From positions 19,399,651 through 19,463,650 of the forward strand of contig OW121743.1 in NCBI GenBank assembly GCA_933228675.1: 64,000 bases of DNA. Reading direction: 5' to 3'. Origin of the DNA: Stomorhina lunata (taxonomy: Eukaryota; Arthropoda; Insecta; Diptera; Rhiniidae). The notes beneath the pieces were generated by a model. The model was not told the DNA's origin. It saw only the letters and a list, made by a program, of their open reading frames with translations, and made no database searches. This document shows positions 46,335 through 56,044 of the stretch, one piece after another. A program made the translations under genes and the position numbers. Position 1 is the stretch's first letter. Every line of letters begins with the position of its first letter.

Positions 46335-48678
46335 TTAGTTCTTTCTCTCCACAATGACATCGTTAAAGCGGATGACAACATCAGTCAAGGACATATTCGA
46401 GAAGACATTAGTCAATTCCTTGAGGGTGCCAATTTGTAGGCGCCTGTCAAAGGGATAGCCCATGGTACGATTATCGGGGTACAATTTATCCTTAAGGCCA
46501 CAGAATGAGGAGGAGTCGCCACAGATGTCGGGGCTAAAGGGATATAGAGAATGAACAAGTTGGTTACCGTTTATTGGACTTAAAGTATTGTAAATTGTAT
46601 ACCACTTACCTATTATTGGTTTGTTGAACTGCATCACCCGTAAAATCGGAAATCATTACAAACAAATCAAATTGCATACCCTCAGGCTTGCCTTTAGGTA
46701 ACAGCATATGCTCAGGCCATCCACAGCCACAGAAACGGAAGTCCGACAAACGTTCAGCATCGGTAGGTTGATATTTGGTACCTACAGGTCTAAATGTCCG
46801 TTCATAGGGTATAGTAACGCTCGATTTGTTAGAGAATTGACGTATATTGTTGGGACCAGGCATTACTGAAATCGGAGATATATAAAGTTTAGAACATTAA
46901 TCTATTTAATAATTTAGGTAAGACTTACAGTTTACAGTGAATTTATCCATTTCAATGGCCAATTGACGCTGATCGTTTAGGCTTAGAGGAGTACCACGTT
47001 CATCCGATTTAGGGCATAAAAAGATACGGCATGTACCCTTCTTCGCAACATTAGCAGTATTTGTCACATCAATCACATACTCAAATGGAGCGTGATTTAA
47101 ATGTGTAAAAGTGGCATAAATATTGCCTTTGGGACCAAAATCTAGACCTGCTGCCAGATCTACATCCGACTTTTCCATATAGGTCAACAAAGTATTGGGC
47201 GTGGCTTTCGATGACTGTAAGCGGACTTCAAGTTTAGTAACAACTACTCCATTGAATTCCAATTCCTGTTGACTGTAAGGTTCCAAAAGCTCTTTGTGAC
47301 GATTGAAAATGGTGTCAATAAAGCCATGCCAGCGATAGAAAACAGGATCACGCATAGCCGTGGTTACATCACCCATAACACCGAAATCTTCCAGGAAACG
47401 GTTATCGGGATCATGACAGAATGATATGGCATTATGACCTTGATTATGAAGGTTACCATAGAAACCGGGATTGACCGAAAGGGAAGTGCTTTCGATCATA
47501 TCACCCAAGATATCGATACCTTTTTTGGAGTCCAAAGGTATTTGTTGACCTCGGGCCTTAAAAAAAACTTGTAAATAAAATGTTAACTTTGTTAAGTATC
47601 ATAAGAGGACCTACATCTACAACAAAGCCTTGATCAATGGCCGTTACTATACGATCAGTCCAACGTTCCAAATCTGCCAATTCCAACTTTGAGCCCTCAC
47701 GATCGATATCTCGCAACTTGGTATTAGTGTCTCTTGCTGGATAGGTACGATTATTCAAACTGCTCATGATCTTGGGGAAATAACCCTCGTTTATGGGCTC
47801 ACGTATGTTATTCAAAACCTTTGTCTTGTCCAAGCCGCTGCAAAAACGTGCTACATTATAGCGAGCCAAGATCTGATGGTGCATATAGTAGAAGAGCTCT
47901 CCCCGGCGATCTTTCTTAACTATCTCAACGGGTCCATTGCCAGGATATACCAAATGCCAATGCCAGTGATGACTATTAACACCGATATCTTCACGGAAAT
48001 AGCTCAAGCGTTGCTCCTCTTCACGATCGGAGGCCGTATAGTTGCGGCGTATCTCGATATGACGCTACAAATATATATAATATTAATGAAATTGTCCCTT
48101 TGTTCTAACATTGATCTCTGGAGTTTCATATATTAACTTACCCTATTTCCGGGATTCGGAACCACTTCTCCCTCAGCACGAGCATCCTGAAAGACGCTGG
48201 GTTCCACAAAATTTTGTGGAAATGTCTCAGCAATGGGCTTTATGGGGAAATTTGCTGTATCCTTGCGATGCTGCACAGCTACCGAGTAGCAATATTGAAA
48301 TAAAAAGGGATTCACACGATCCTTGCAAAAAACGCATGTCGCTATAAAATGATCCTCGTCAGGGCTGGCCATAAAAATATCAATTAAACGAGCGGCTATC
48401 AAACGGTGGCTTGAATTGAATAACGAAAATTGCTGACGTTTTCCCAAAGGACGGGCAAAACTCAAGTCAGGCTTTGACTTGAGATCCCTTAAGGGAATTT
48501 TTATTTCCACATCTTCGCTATATCTGGATTGAATTTCATTTTTGACATCTTTAAACTCATCGTTGTAATAACTCTCGGGCAAATCAAATACCGCCTTGCC
48601 ATCATCACGAGCAGTGAAGACAGGTTCCAAAGGCCGATCGAACAGCAGTTCCAAAGCTTTTTTGTTCATTTGAGACAT
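46335..48678 (-). CDS. PPO: Prophenoloxidase (type-3 copper tyrosinase zymogen), five exons
   Basis: Oxidises mono- and diphenols to quinones in haemolymph melanisation and wound or immune defence. Exons by GT-AG junctions: 48142-48678, 47615-48064, 46929-47556, 46610-46865, 46335-46533. They total 2070 bp (689 residues plus stop), the usual length. The CuA ligands are predicted at H212 and H216 (HHWHWHLVYP) and H242 (YYMHHQ). The CuB ligands are H366, H370 (NLHNQGHN) and H406 (YRWHGFID). The thioester-like GCGWPEHM is at 585-592. There is no signal peptide, as expected. The zymogen cleavage site, usually Arg-Phe near residue 50, reads R52-Y53 (QSRYSED). The start is the first ATG; a second lies three codons in. 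Exons are intact with no frameshift, so it is probably functional. Which paralogue it is cannot be told. Confidence 0.95.
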
Positions 48679-48753
48679 TATTAATTTTCTGTTATTAAAT
48701 TAACTGTTTCAAAACCCTGACGATTTCATACTAATTTTCAAGTTTTGAAACTC

Positions 48754-48761
48754 TTTATATA
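48754..48761 (-). promoter_or_regulatory. Prophenoloxidase TATA box
   Basis: TATATAAA on the minus strand about 76 bp upstream of the start codon. CGTCAGGG, a weak initiator-like sequence, follows roughly 30 bp later, implying a short 5' UTR without an intron. Confidence 0.5.
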
Positions 48762-49947
48762 AGTACTAAATTTTACTTAAAATTTCAAAGAATTTCCTAA
48801 AATTTGAAAACCACAAAATAGGCCTTTTTAGTGATATCAAAAACATTTGTTTTTTAATTTCTTTTTATTCTAAAGTAATTAAGTGTTTGTCTAGTTTTTG
48901 TGGCTTGACACTATTCAAAACCACAAATTTTGTATCTTTCTTAAGATAAGAGTAATTTTGACTGTCTCAAGTCAAAAGTGGGATAAATATGAAAAATAAT
49001 TTTTTTATGGGCTTACTAAAAGCCTAACCGCAGAATATTTAAATTAGACTTTTAACCGATAAATATTTCTATATTATTCTGATATTTCTATGAACTAATG
49101 ATAAATGTTATTCAAGTCAAAATTTTAACAAATTGTAGAAACAAACATAAGGATCCAGATTAAATCGTCTCTAGACACTCATGAAGATATTAAATCAAAT
49201 GTAATTGATATATACTCAATCGTATATTTTTTAACCAAAACATAGTCTCTTTCGCAAATAATTTAAGGCCCTAAAAAGGGCCGATTATATTATTTCGTTA
49301 AAAAAATGTGTCTAATTCTTTACATATGCCTGCTAAAAACAAAATACTTACATACATAATTCCTACGACATTCCAAGTGGAACAAGGGATACTTATCTTA
49401 GACAATGAGCTGCAGCCGATTTTATTTTTAGACTAACCTGCTATACCACGGCGGTTCACAAAACTTAAATTTTTATTGAGAACTGGAAAAGATACTACAT
49501 TTTTATAATTACAACAATAAATCTGCTCCAAGATCTTTACTTGTAACTAGTTTCATCTATGAATGATCAAGGAATGACAATTTCTTTATCTTTCGTTCAT
49601 CTTTCGCTAAACTATACTTTACCTTACGTTGATCTTTCCTTTTTAATTTTTTCTTGCCATCTTTTCTTGCCAAATGGAACAAGGGGTACTTCTCTCAGAC
49701 AATGAGCTGCATCCGGTTCTATTTTTAAACTTATTGAAAGGGACCTGCGTTTTAACTCCGGATCCGAACGGCAAATGCATTAGTTTGTGACGAAATGTGC
49801 TTTTATTTGTTGAAGAAAACTTCTTCAAATCACCCTTGTACTTCATCGTGGATTGGCACTAGATGGTAGGCTGTAGCTCGTCGGATTTAGGGGTAACTTT
49901 CCACTTGGTTGGGTGTACATTCACATAAGAAAAGTTTAATGCCAAAA
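48762..49947. other. Intergenic with a ~295-bp-spaced direct repeat
   Basis: No gene. A diverged direct repeat carries GGAACAAGGGATACTT, AGACAATGAGCTGCA and CCGATTTTATTTTTA near 49378-49434 and again near 49676-49730. A short minus-strand open frame covers the second copy but has no recognisable content. Confidence 0.5.
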
Positions 49948-50239
49948 TACCCAGTCAGCATTTAGAAGATAATTTTTTGAAAAATCACCAAAGAGAGTCT
50001 TTTTTGACCAGTTTAGAAGACCAAAAAATGATTTGTCGTCTGCGCGATTAAAAAACTAGTCGAAGGAGATTCGAGCTTATGCTTTAACACTTACTGCTTA
50101 AAAATACATTAACAAAAATATCAAATATAAGGTATTCAAATTTGATAGTTTGTAACGCTATTTTGCAATCAGATTTTGCACAGTTAGATGATGAAAAGGT
50201 TACTCCAATAGTGTTGTTTCTGAAATACTATTTAACGCG

Positions 50240-50350
50240 CATAGATACTGGGTGCTGTAGCTAAGAGGGTTAGCACGCCGACTACTTAACATTAGATATC
50301 ATTTTTAGCCTGAGTTCGATCTTTAGTCGCGGCCGTCGATGAAAACTAAA
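50240..50350 (+). repeat. tRNA-derived SINE-like sequence
   Basis: TAGCTAAGAGGGTTAGCACG (50258-50277) fits an A box with flanking D-arm. GAGTTCGATCT (50322-50332) fits a B box, at about 60 bp. The sequence then runs into AT-rich DNA. The same family occurs inverted at 63241-63315. No tRNA can fold completely, so this is a SINE-like relic. Absence of a poly(A) tail leaves the boundaries uncertain. Confidence 0.45.
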
Positions 50351-50699
50351 TAAAATAACAAGAAATAGCGCAACTTCTTCTTTGTTCTAAAAATAGACTT
50401 CACCACACTTCATCTTTCTACTCTCTCTAAGGTAATTAAATTCGTATATACCCAGTAAAACTTTCCATTACCAAATAATGAGTTAAATAGTTAAACTATT
50501 GAACACGAACTACTTACTCATTCGCTGTTTAAGTCATTACATTAACATGGGGATGTCATTGGCGGCAAGTACTTACCAATTGCAGAAAAGTAATGACTTG
50601 GGTAAGCAATTTGAAAGCAACACCAACAACAGCAACAACTTTTTTGTTGTTGTTTTATTAAAAACATATATTTTTAAACGAAATACAAAATTTTTTTTA

Positions 50700-50769
50700 T
50701 GATCCCATGGGGGCTCGAACCCAGACCCTCCGACTGCTAGGCAGAGACTCTTCCACTGAGCTACTTCAT
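50700..50769 (-). other. tRNA-Ala(AGC)-like module in copy C
   Basis: On the minus strand, A box TAGCTCAGTGG (50753-50763), anticodon loop CTAGCAG and B box GGTTCGAGCCC (50711-50721). Four of five anticodon-stem pairs form; the acceptor stem does not pair. It differs from the copy B module by several bases, so the two have diverged since the element spread. Confidence 0.55.
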
Positions 50770-51041
50770 ATGTTGAAAACTTAGCAGCTTATAATTAATA
50801 TAAACAATTTTTATTTTTAGATCCAAAATCATGTGAAAATAGCTTTGTTTTTCCTTGCTTTTTCTTTGCTTTGGTATAATTTTTGGAAAAATATTTTTAT
50901 ACGATTTTTTGTAATTATTTTAAAACTTTTTTAAAATTATTTTAAAACTTAAACAATGTAAATCTTCTTTTTTGTATAAGTTTTTACATAAGATTGGCTC
51001 TTACTTACTTAAATGTTACAACCTGTTAAGGTCAAAGTCCG

Positions 51042-51148
51042 AGCATGGATTTCGATCTTGTGCGAATATTCTCCAATTTTATTGGCCAAGCTATGAAAAA
51101 TGCTCCTCTACTTGGTCTTTCTATCGAAGTTTCGGACATCCTTCTCTA
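51042..51148 (-). pseudogene. RTE-clade LINE ORF2 C-terminal remnant inside copy C
   Basis: The minus-strand translation gives REGCPKLR, a stop, KDQVEEHFS, a stop, and NWRIFAQDRNPC. It is the same ORF2 tail as in copies A and B. Confidence 0.65.
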
Positions 51149-52116
51149 ACATTAGGTGGTTGGACATTCTAATTCTAATTTTATCCCCTTCATAGCATTT
51201 TTTTTTTCAAGAGAGGGTTACTAGCCCGTAATCCTAACCCATTTTAATCGATCTTATGGGACAACTCTCGGAACATGTTAACTCACAATATTAATGGGTG
51301 TTAAACTAGCTCCCCGGGTGATACCATGAGGAGGTGTGTGTCCACAGTTGAGATGAAGGATAACCCAGATAAGTTGGGCTTACCAAGTTAAGACCAATTA
51401 GAATCGTGTTTGGCATTCAACATCCCCTACATAATCAAAATTGACTCATGATGGTATTTTTTCATTAACGTGAGTTAGTTTTACAAATTTTTTTTACAGA
51501 AGATAATATTTAAGTTCTTAAAATTCAAAAATTATTTAAAAAGACTGTTTAAATAAAAAAAAAAAAAAATTAAAAAAAATTGTTGCCCTTGGTGGATTTG
51601 AACCGGGGCCATTCAGTTTAAATTACCATCTTAATTACAAATAAGTACTTCTGTAATAACTTATTATTTATTCGGATGGTATGTTGTAGTCGTTACAAGG
51701 TAATCAGTTATCAGACTACTTTCCATTACCAAAGTTTTGCTGGGTACTTTACATACTCGTATGTACAATTGTAAAGGCAATGTTACTTTATTTTAATCAA
51801 CTGAGGCTCGAAATTGGCTCGTAAAAGACTCATAAACGGTTCACAAAGGTGTTCATAAAAGATTATCTTAAGGGAGTCGCGGCTAGGGTACCATTTTCTC
51901 CCGAAGGCACAGTCTTTTTCGAATCGAAAATGATGGCATATTCGATGGTTTTAATCGTCCGGTGCAGTCGAAAACGAGTCAAATATGATCAGAAAATAAC
52001 AAAAATGCTGACTGGGTAAAAGTCGATGGTTTGACTTGAAGCTGGTTATACATAAAAGGTTGGACAAAACAACTACTGGATGAGAATGACCAAAAGGACC
52101 AGACGGATGTAAGCAT

Positions 52117-53055
52117 GTGCGTACTCTCCTCTCTAGCTCACAGCATGCCTACAACAAAGGTAAATCTGTTGAGACTGCACTCCACTCACTAGTAAACCTT
52201 ATTGAAAAATCTCTTGAGTTCGGCGAATTTACACTTGCTGCCTTTCTAGACATTGAAGGCGCCTTTAACAATATTAATCCAGAGTCGATTACATCGGCAA
52301 TGGAGGACTTGGGGGTCGATAAATCCATTATCTCGTTTGTAGATAAGCTTCTCACCTACAGAGTCATCAGCTCAACCATGGGCACTGCTACGATCTACAA
52401 GGTAGCATGTTGCGGGACCCCACAAGGAGGTGTACTATCCCCCCTTCTATGGAACCTTGCCATAAATAAACTTCTTATCAAACTAGACTCTCTTAGATTC
52501 AACACTATTGCATACGCGGACGATGTCGCTATAGCAGTGTCAGGTAAATTTCTTAACACCCTGTCACAACGTCTTGAAACAGCTCTTGACATATTAAACC
52601 GTTGGAGTGTCTCCAATGGCCTGGGAGTTAATCCCACTAAAACGGAACTTGTACTTTTCTCGCGGAAATACAAAATACCTATCTTCACTCTTCCAAAATT
52701 AAATAAGGTAGAACTTGTGCTCACTGACCATGCCAAATATCTTGGGGTGGTTCTGGACTCTAAACTGTCCTGGAGCCTTAACACCCAACTCAGGGTGTCC
52801 AAAGCATCTATTGCATTATACTCATGTAGAGGGGCCATAGGCAAAACCTGGGGACTCAATCCTAATAATACTGTCTGGCTCTTCGACATGGTTGTCAAGC
52901 CCATACTAATGTACGGTGCGCTGGTTTGGTGGCCTGCACTCACCAATTCAAACCAGCGGAATTCTTTTACCAAAATCCTAAGAACATCTGCTCTAATGAT
53001 CACGGGTGCCTTAAGGACTACACCATCCAAGGCGCTCTTTGTAATGCTCAACTAG
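52117..53055 (+). pseudogene. LINE reverse transcriptase domain (ORF2 part)
   Basis: The frame starts within the domain (HAYNKGKSVETALH). Motif A is AAFLDIEGAFNN (Asp45), motif B is GTPQGGVLSPLLWNLAIN (100-117) and motif C is YADD (133-136). GLGVNPTKTELVLFSRKYK and a YLGVVLD thumb motif follow. It ends at a TAG (53053-53055) after FVMLN. The same frame continues LPVELMAQQIALNSAVRL, so the stop is a point mutation within the gene. A shift near 53165 then moves the sense frame. The fingers and the endonuclease domain are missing through 5' truncation. Confidence 0.88.
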
Positions 53056-53164
53056 CTTCCAGTCGAACTAATGGCACAGCAAATCGCCCTTAATTCAGCT
53101 GTGCGACTTAGCACCATCGGAACCTGGTCCCATTCGAAATCGGGACACTCCGCTATTCTGGATA

Positions 53165-54116
53165 AATTCATGATATCCCTGATAACATCGATTACTGCAT
53201 TTCCATCCCACTCTTTGACAACTCCTTCACTGTTACTATCTCTGGAGATCCATCATCCATTAATGATGGTTGTTTGGAGGTATATACGGACGGATCTAGG
53301 TCAAAGATTGGCGTGGGAGGGGGCTTCTTCATCCCACTTTTAGGGAAAGAAATCTGTTTTAAGCTTCCTGATCAGTGCAGTGTCCTCCAATCCGAGATTT
53401 CGGCAATATATAGAGCTTCCAAATGGCTAAGATACTACAGAATATACGACAGGGATATTCGCTTCTGTATCGACAGTCAGGCTGCCATAAAATCCATATC
53501 TAGTGTCTACACGACATCTGTTCTTACCCGTAAATGCCGGGCATCTCTAAATGAGATGGCGAGACATTGTAACATCGAACTTTTTTGGGTACCCGGGCAC
53601 AACAACATACCTGGTAACTCCACTGCGGACAGAATTGCTAAATTCGGTGCTCTCCTGAGTCAAGATTGCATCGACCAATTTACGGGCGTACCGCTATCCG
53701 CCTGCAAATCAATAATTAGGCAACTTCTTTATGGATCAGCACAGAACACCTGGTCCCTTGAAACCACTTGTTCAATATCTAGGCAAACATGGCCCACTTA
53801 TGACAACAAGCGATCGAAGTGCTTGGTCTCCATACCTCGCCACAGACTCCGCAACCTAATCTCGATCCTAACAGGTCATTGCACTTTTGGGTTGCATGCC
53901 AGAAGGCTTAACCTTCAACACTACGACTACTGCCGAAGCTGTCACAACGTAGAGGAGGAGGAAACGGTTACTCATCTTCTCTGCCACTGCCCCGCTCTTT
54001 CAACTCTAAGAGCCACCTCTCTGGGGGCACTTTATCTGCATGATTTATCCGATCTAGCGAGCATTGACATTCGCAAAATAGACTCATTTATCAAAGCTAC
54101 AGGCTGGCTTGAATAA
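53165..54116 (+). pseudogene. LINE RNase H and CCHC C-terminus (ORF2 part)
   Basis: After the frameshift the sense frame reads IDYCISIPLFDNSFTVTISG, then VYTDGSRSK (first Asp, ~53289), CSVLQSEISAIYRASKWL (Glu), IRFCIDSQAAIKSI (Asp, ~53472) and LFWVPGHNNIPGNSTADRIA (His and Asp): a complete RNase H active site. LTGHCTFGLHARRLNL and a zinc knuckle CRSC...HLLCHC (53935-53992) follow, and the frame ends with GWLE. The domain order is the same as in the fragments at 4851-5240, 6640-7137 and 40500-42030. Confidence 0.88.
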
Positions 54117-54255
54117 GCCTCTCATTGATGGGCTGGAATTAATTATTTTCGTTCTCTCTTCCAGTCTATCTCCCGCAGGTATCACAAAGGGACCGCTTCT
54201 AGGACCCAAGTGAAGCTGACTAACATTGGCTGCCTGCCTAACCTAACCTAACCTA

Positions 54256-55020
54256 TGTGTGTATAATTAAATTAGAATAGGTATATAGGTAAAATTTTAA
54301 CATAAGTACATCAATAAGTATGTAGTAGAATTATATATCTATAATTAGGAGTAATGTTTAGGTAAGTATATGTTTAGGTAAATACCTGTGGCTTGGTGCT
54401 AAAAGGGCCAATGTCGGCAAAAATAATTTAGAGAAATTTAGATTTCAAGTTTTTATTTTCATATAAATTCATAGTAACGTTGCCCAGAAAAATCTGGGCA
54501 GAAAAATCTAATGAAATGATTAACTCAAAACAACAAAAAATTGACATTGGCCCTTTTAGAACCAAGTCACTGATATATAATAAGGCAAGTATACAATTGG
54601 ATAAGTATATAATTAAGTAAGTATATAATTACGTGAGTATATAATTAATAGTCGTAAATAGTATTTTTTATATCTTTGTGCATTTTCTGGAATTTTATGA
54701 TCTTGAACACGTGTTGGACAACTGTACCCACCAGAAAAACTTTCCACTAACGATACCGTTTTATGATGCTATTGACATGTGCCTACAAGACCTATTTATA
54801 GACCTGTCCAATCTGCTTTGGCAGCTGCAGTCTTTGGTTTCCAAGAACTCGCAACAATGTCTGTGACTGTCTTCTGTAATCAATAACGAATATCCTAAAG
54901 GGGCACAAAATATTAGGGCCTGACTTCTTTGTTATGAAAATAAATTTCTTTTTTTTTTTGCAATTGTATCTGAAGTTTGCCATTTTACACTACATGATAA
55001 TGATGATTTTATATATATCG
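54256..55020. other. Intergenic, no gene seen
   Basis: Contains short TATAATTA- and AAGTATAT-like repeats (54270-54660) and otherwise unremarkable AT-rich sequence. Confidence 0.5.
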
Positions 55021-55400
55021 CAACTCTACCGACATGTTGTTCATTTGGCGGTCAGAAATCCCCATTCTTTTCGGTATTTTTGTGTTATCGTAAGTTTTTT
55101 ATATGGGAGCTATGGTCAAATGGTGACCGATTGTAACAAAATTTTGCACACTAGCTAGTATTGACATACGACTTTCTTGTGCTAAATTTAGCGGCAACAT
55201 CTATTAAAGTTTATCATTTAGTGGCATTAAAGTGTATTTATCGTGGAATTTAGAGTGTTTCCGGAAGTGTTTTGTATGAGAGCTATGGTTAAATGTGAAC
55301 TGATTTCGATGACATTTTAAATGCTGCCTAGTGCTTATGTGAAACTTCTATATACAAAATGTAATCATCATAGCTGTTATAATTCACCATTTATTAGCAA
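55021..55400 (-). repeat. Hairpin-ended dispersed repeat, inverted fragment
   Basis: The reverse complement matches the start of the window, including TATAACAGCTATGATGATTA, GCACTAGGCAGCAT, GGTTCACATTTAACCATAGC and AGCTCCCATATA. Neither terminal hairpin is present. Confidence 0.6.
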
Positions 55401-55822
55401 ATAAATGGTTAGCCTAGACCCCACTCTCTGCCTGTCAGTCATTCGTTCATTTACCTGTACACTTGTATCAAATAATGGTTTATTTAACCATCTCAATAAA
55501 TTCTATATATATTCTTTTTTTAGCTACATTTTGCCTTAGCTATCATTGGAATGATGGGACAATACGTAACCCAATTCTTAGTTTACAGCTGCATCTCATT
55601 CACTGCCTTCATACCCTAATCATTTATTCATTCTGCCATCATCATCCACATCATCATTATCATCATGACTGGCTGGAATGTTTCGAGTTGCGTTAATAAT
55701 TAATGAAATTTTAAGGTAAACGTAGGTGAAAATTGTAACTGACAAATACAATTCAAGATGCTGAGAGTTTTATAAAGTGTTAAGTTTATATACTTTTTAT
55801 AGTGTCTTTGATTTTATTGCAG
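55401..55822. other. Intergenic or intron, no gene seen
   Basis: Contains a CATCAT-rich stretch (55637-55668). It ends in a pyrimidine-poor but acceptable acceptor, TTTTATTGCAG (55812-55822). Confidence 0.45.
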
Positions 55823-55950
55823 TTTATTTGAGGATGGAAGAAATCTGGAATACTTTTCTAAATCACCAAATAAAAGTTTTTGAATCTTGGGGAAAGGATA
55901 AGAAAATATTGTATGAGCAAAGCATTTTTGATTGCCAAAACGCTCAACAG
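55823..55950 (+). CDS. Candidate coding exon of an unrecognised gene
   Basis: A 128-bp stretch bounded by an acceptor (TTTTATTGCAG before 55823) and a donor (CAACAG then GTACTTAC at 55951). The frame is open across it; from the ATG at 55834 it gives 39 codons (MEEIWNTFLNHQIKVFESWG onward, charged and not low-complexity) and finishes in phase 0 at the donor. It could be a first coding exon after a 5'-UTR exon, or an internal exon, since the frame is also open upstream of the ATG. If real, the following intron contains satellite array 7. I do not recognise the protein and found no partner exon. Confidence 0.3.
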
Positions 55951-56044
55951 GTACTTACATACATTTGGGCAGTGATTTTTTTACATCAGAACTATTTGGA
56001 ACCCTGAAACCCAAGCCTTGATTTACATAAATCAAATCATAGAA

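Larger units (their letters stand above)
50451..51744 (-). mobile_element. CCCAG TIR element, copy C (1294 bp, nested)
   Basis: Left end CCCAGTAAAACTTTCCATTA, right end GGTAA-type sequence closing AAAGTTTTGCTGGG. TA lies at both flanks (50449-50450, 51745-51746). Internal order, inverted relative to copy B: tRNA-Ala-like module (50700-50769, minus), RTE tail (51042-51148, minus), B-box-like stretch (near 51596-51610, minus). It is the most complete copy and is inserted inside element D. No intact protein is encoded. Confidence 0.75.
49950..52016. mobile_element. TIR element D (CCCAGTCAGCATTT ends), host of nested insertions
   Basis: Left end CCCAGTCAGCATTT at 49950-49963; right end AAATGCTGACTGGG at 52003-52016, a perfect 14-bp inverted repeat. 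TA lies outside both ends (49948-49949, 52017-52018). Without the nested copy C (50451-51744) the element would be about 770 bp. It also contains a SINE-like sequence at 50240-50350. It has no transposase. The shared CCCAG start and TA flanks suggest it uses the same machinery as elements A-C, which is inference. Confidence 0.7.
52100..54255 (+). mobile_element. 5'-truncated RNase-H LINE with CCTAA tail
   Basis: Non-LTR retrotransposon of the RNase-H-bearing group (LOA/Bilbo or I-like by eye). The 5' end is missing: the copy begins inside the RT domain at about 52100, close to the right edge of element D. It ends after a ~135-bp 3' UTR in CCTAACCTAACCTAACCTA (54237-54255). Only one stop and one frameshift separate RT from RNase H, so it is the youngest LINE in the window. 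Truncation at the 5' end is normal for target-primed reverse transcription. I could not find a clear target duplication. Confidence 0.85.

Noticed and set aside
46335..48678. Plus-strand frames at 47876-48347
   Set aside because: They are shadows of prophenoloxidase exons on the other strand and lack motifs.
54237..54255. Interstitial telomere
   Set aside because: Only three to four CCTAA units, placed exactly at the 3' end of a LINE; better explained as its tail.
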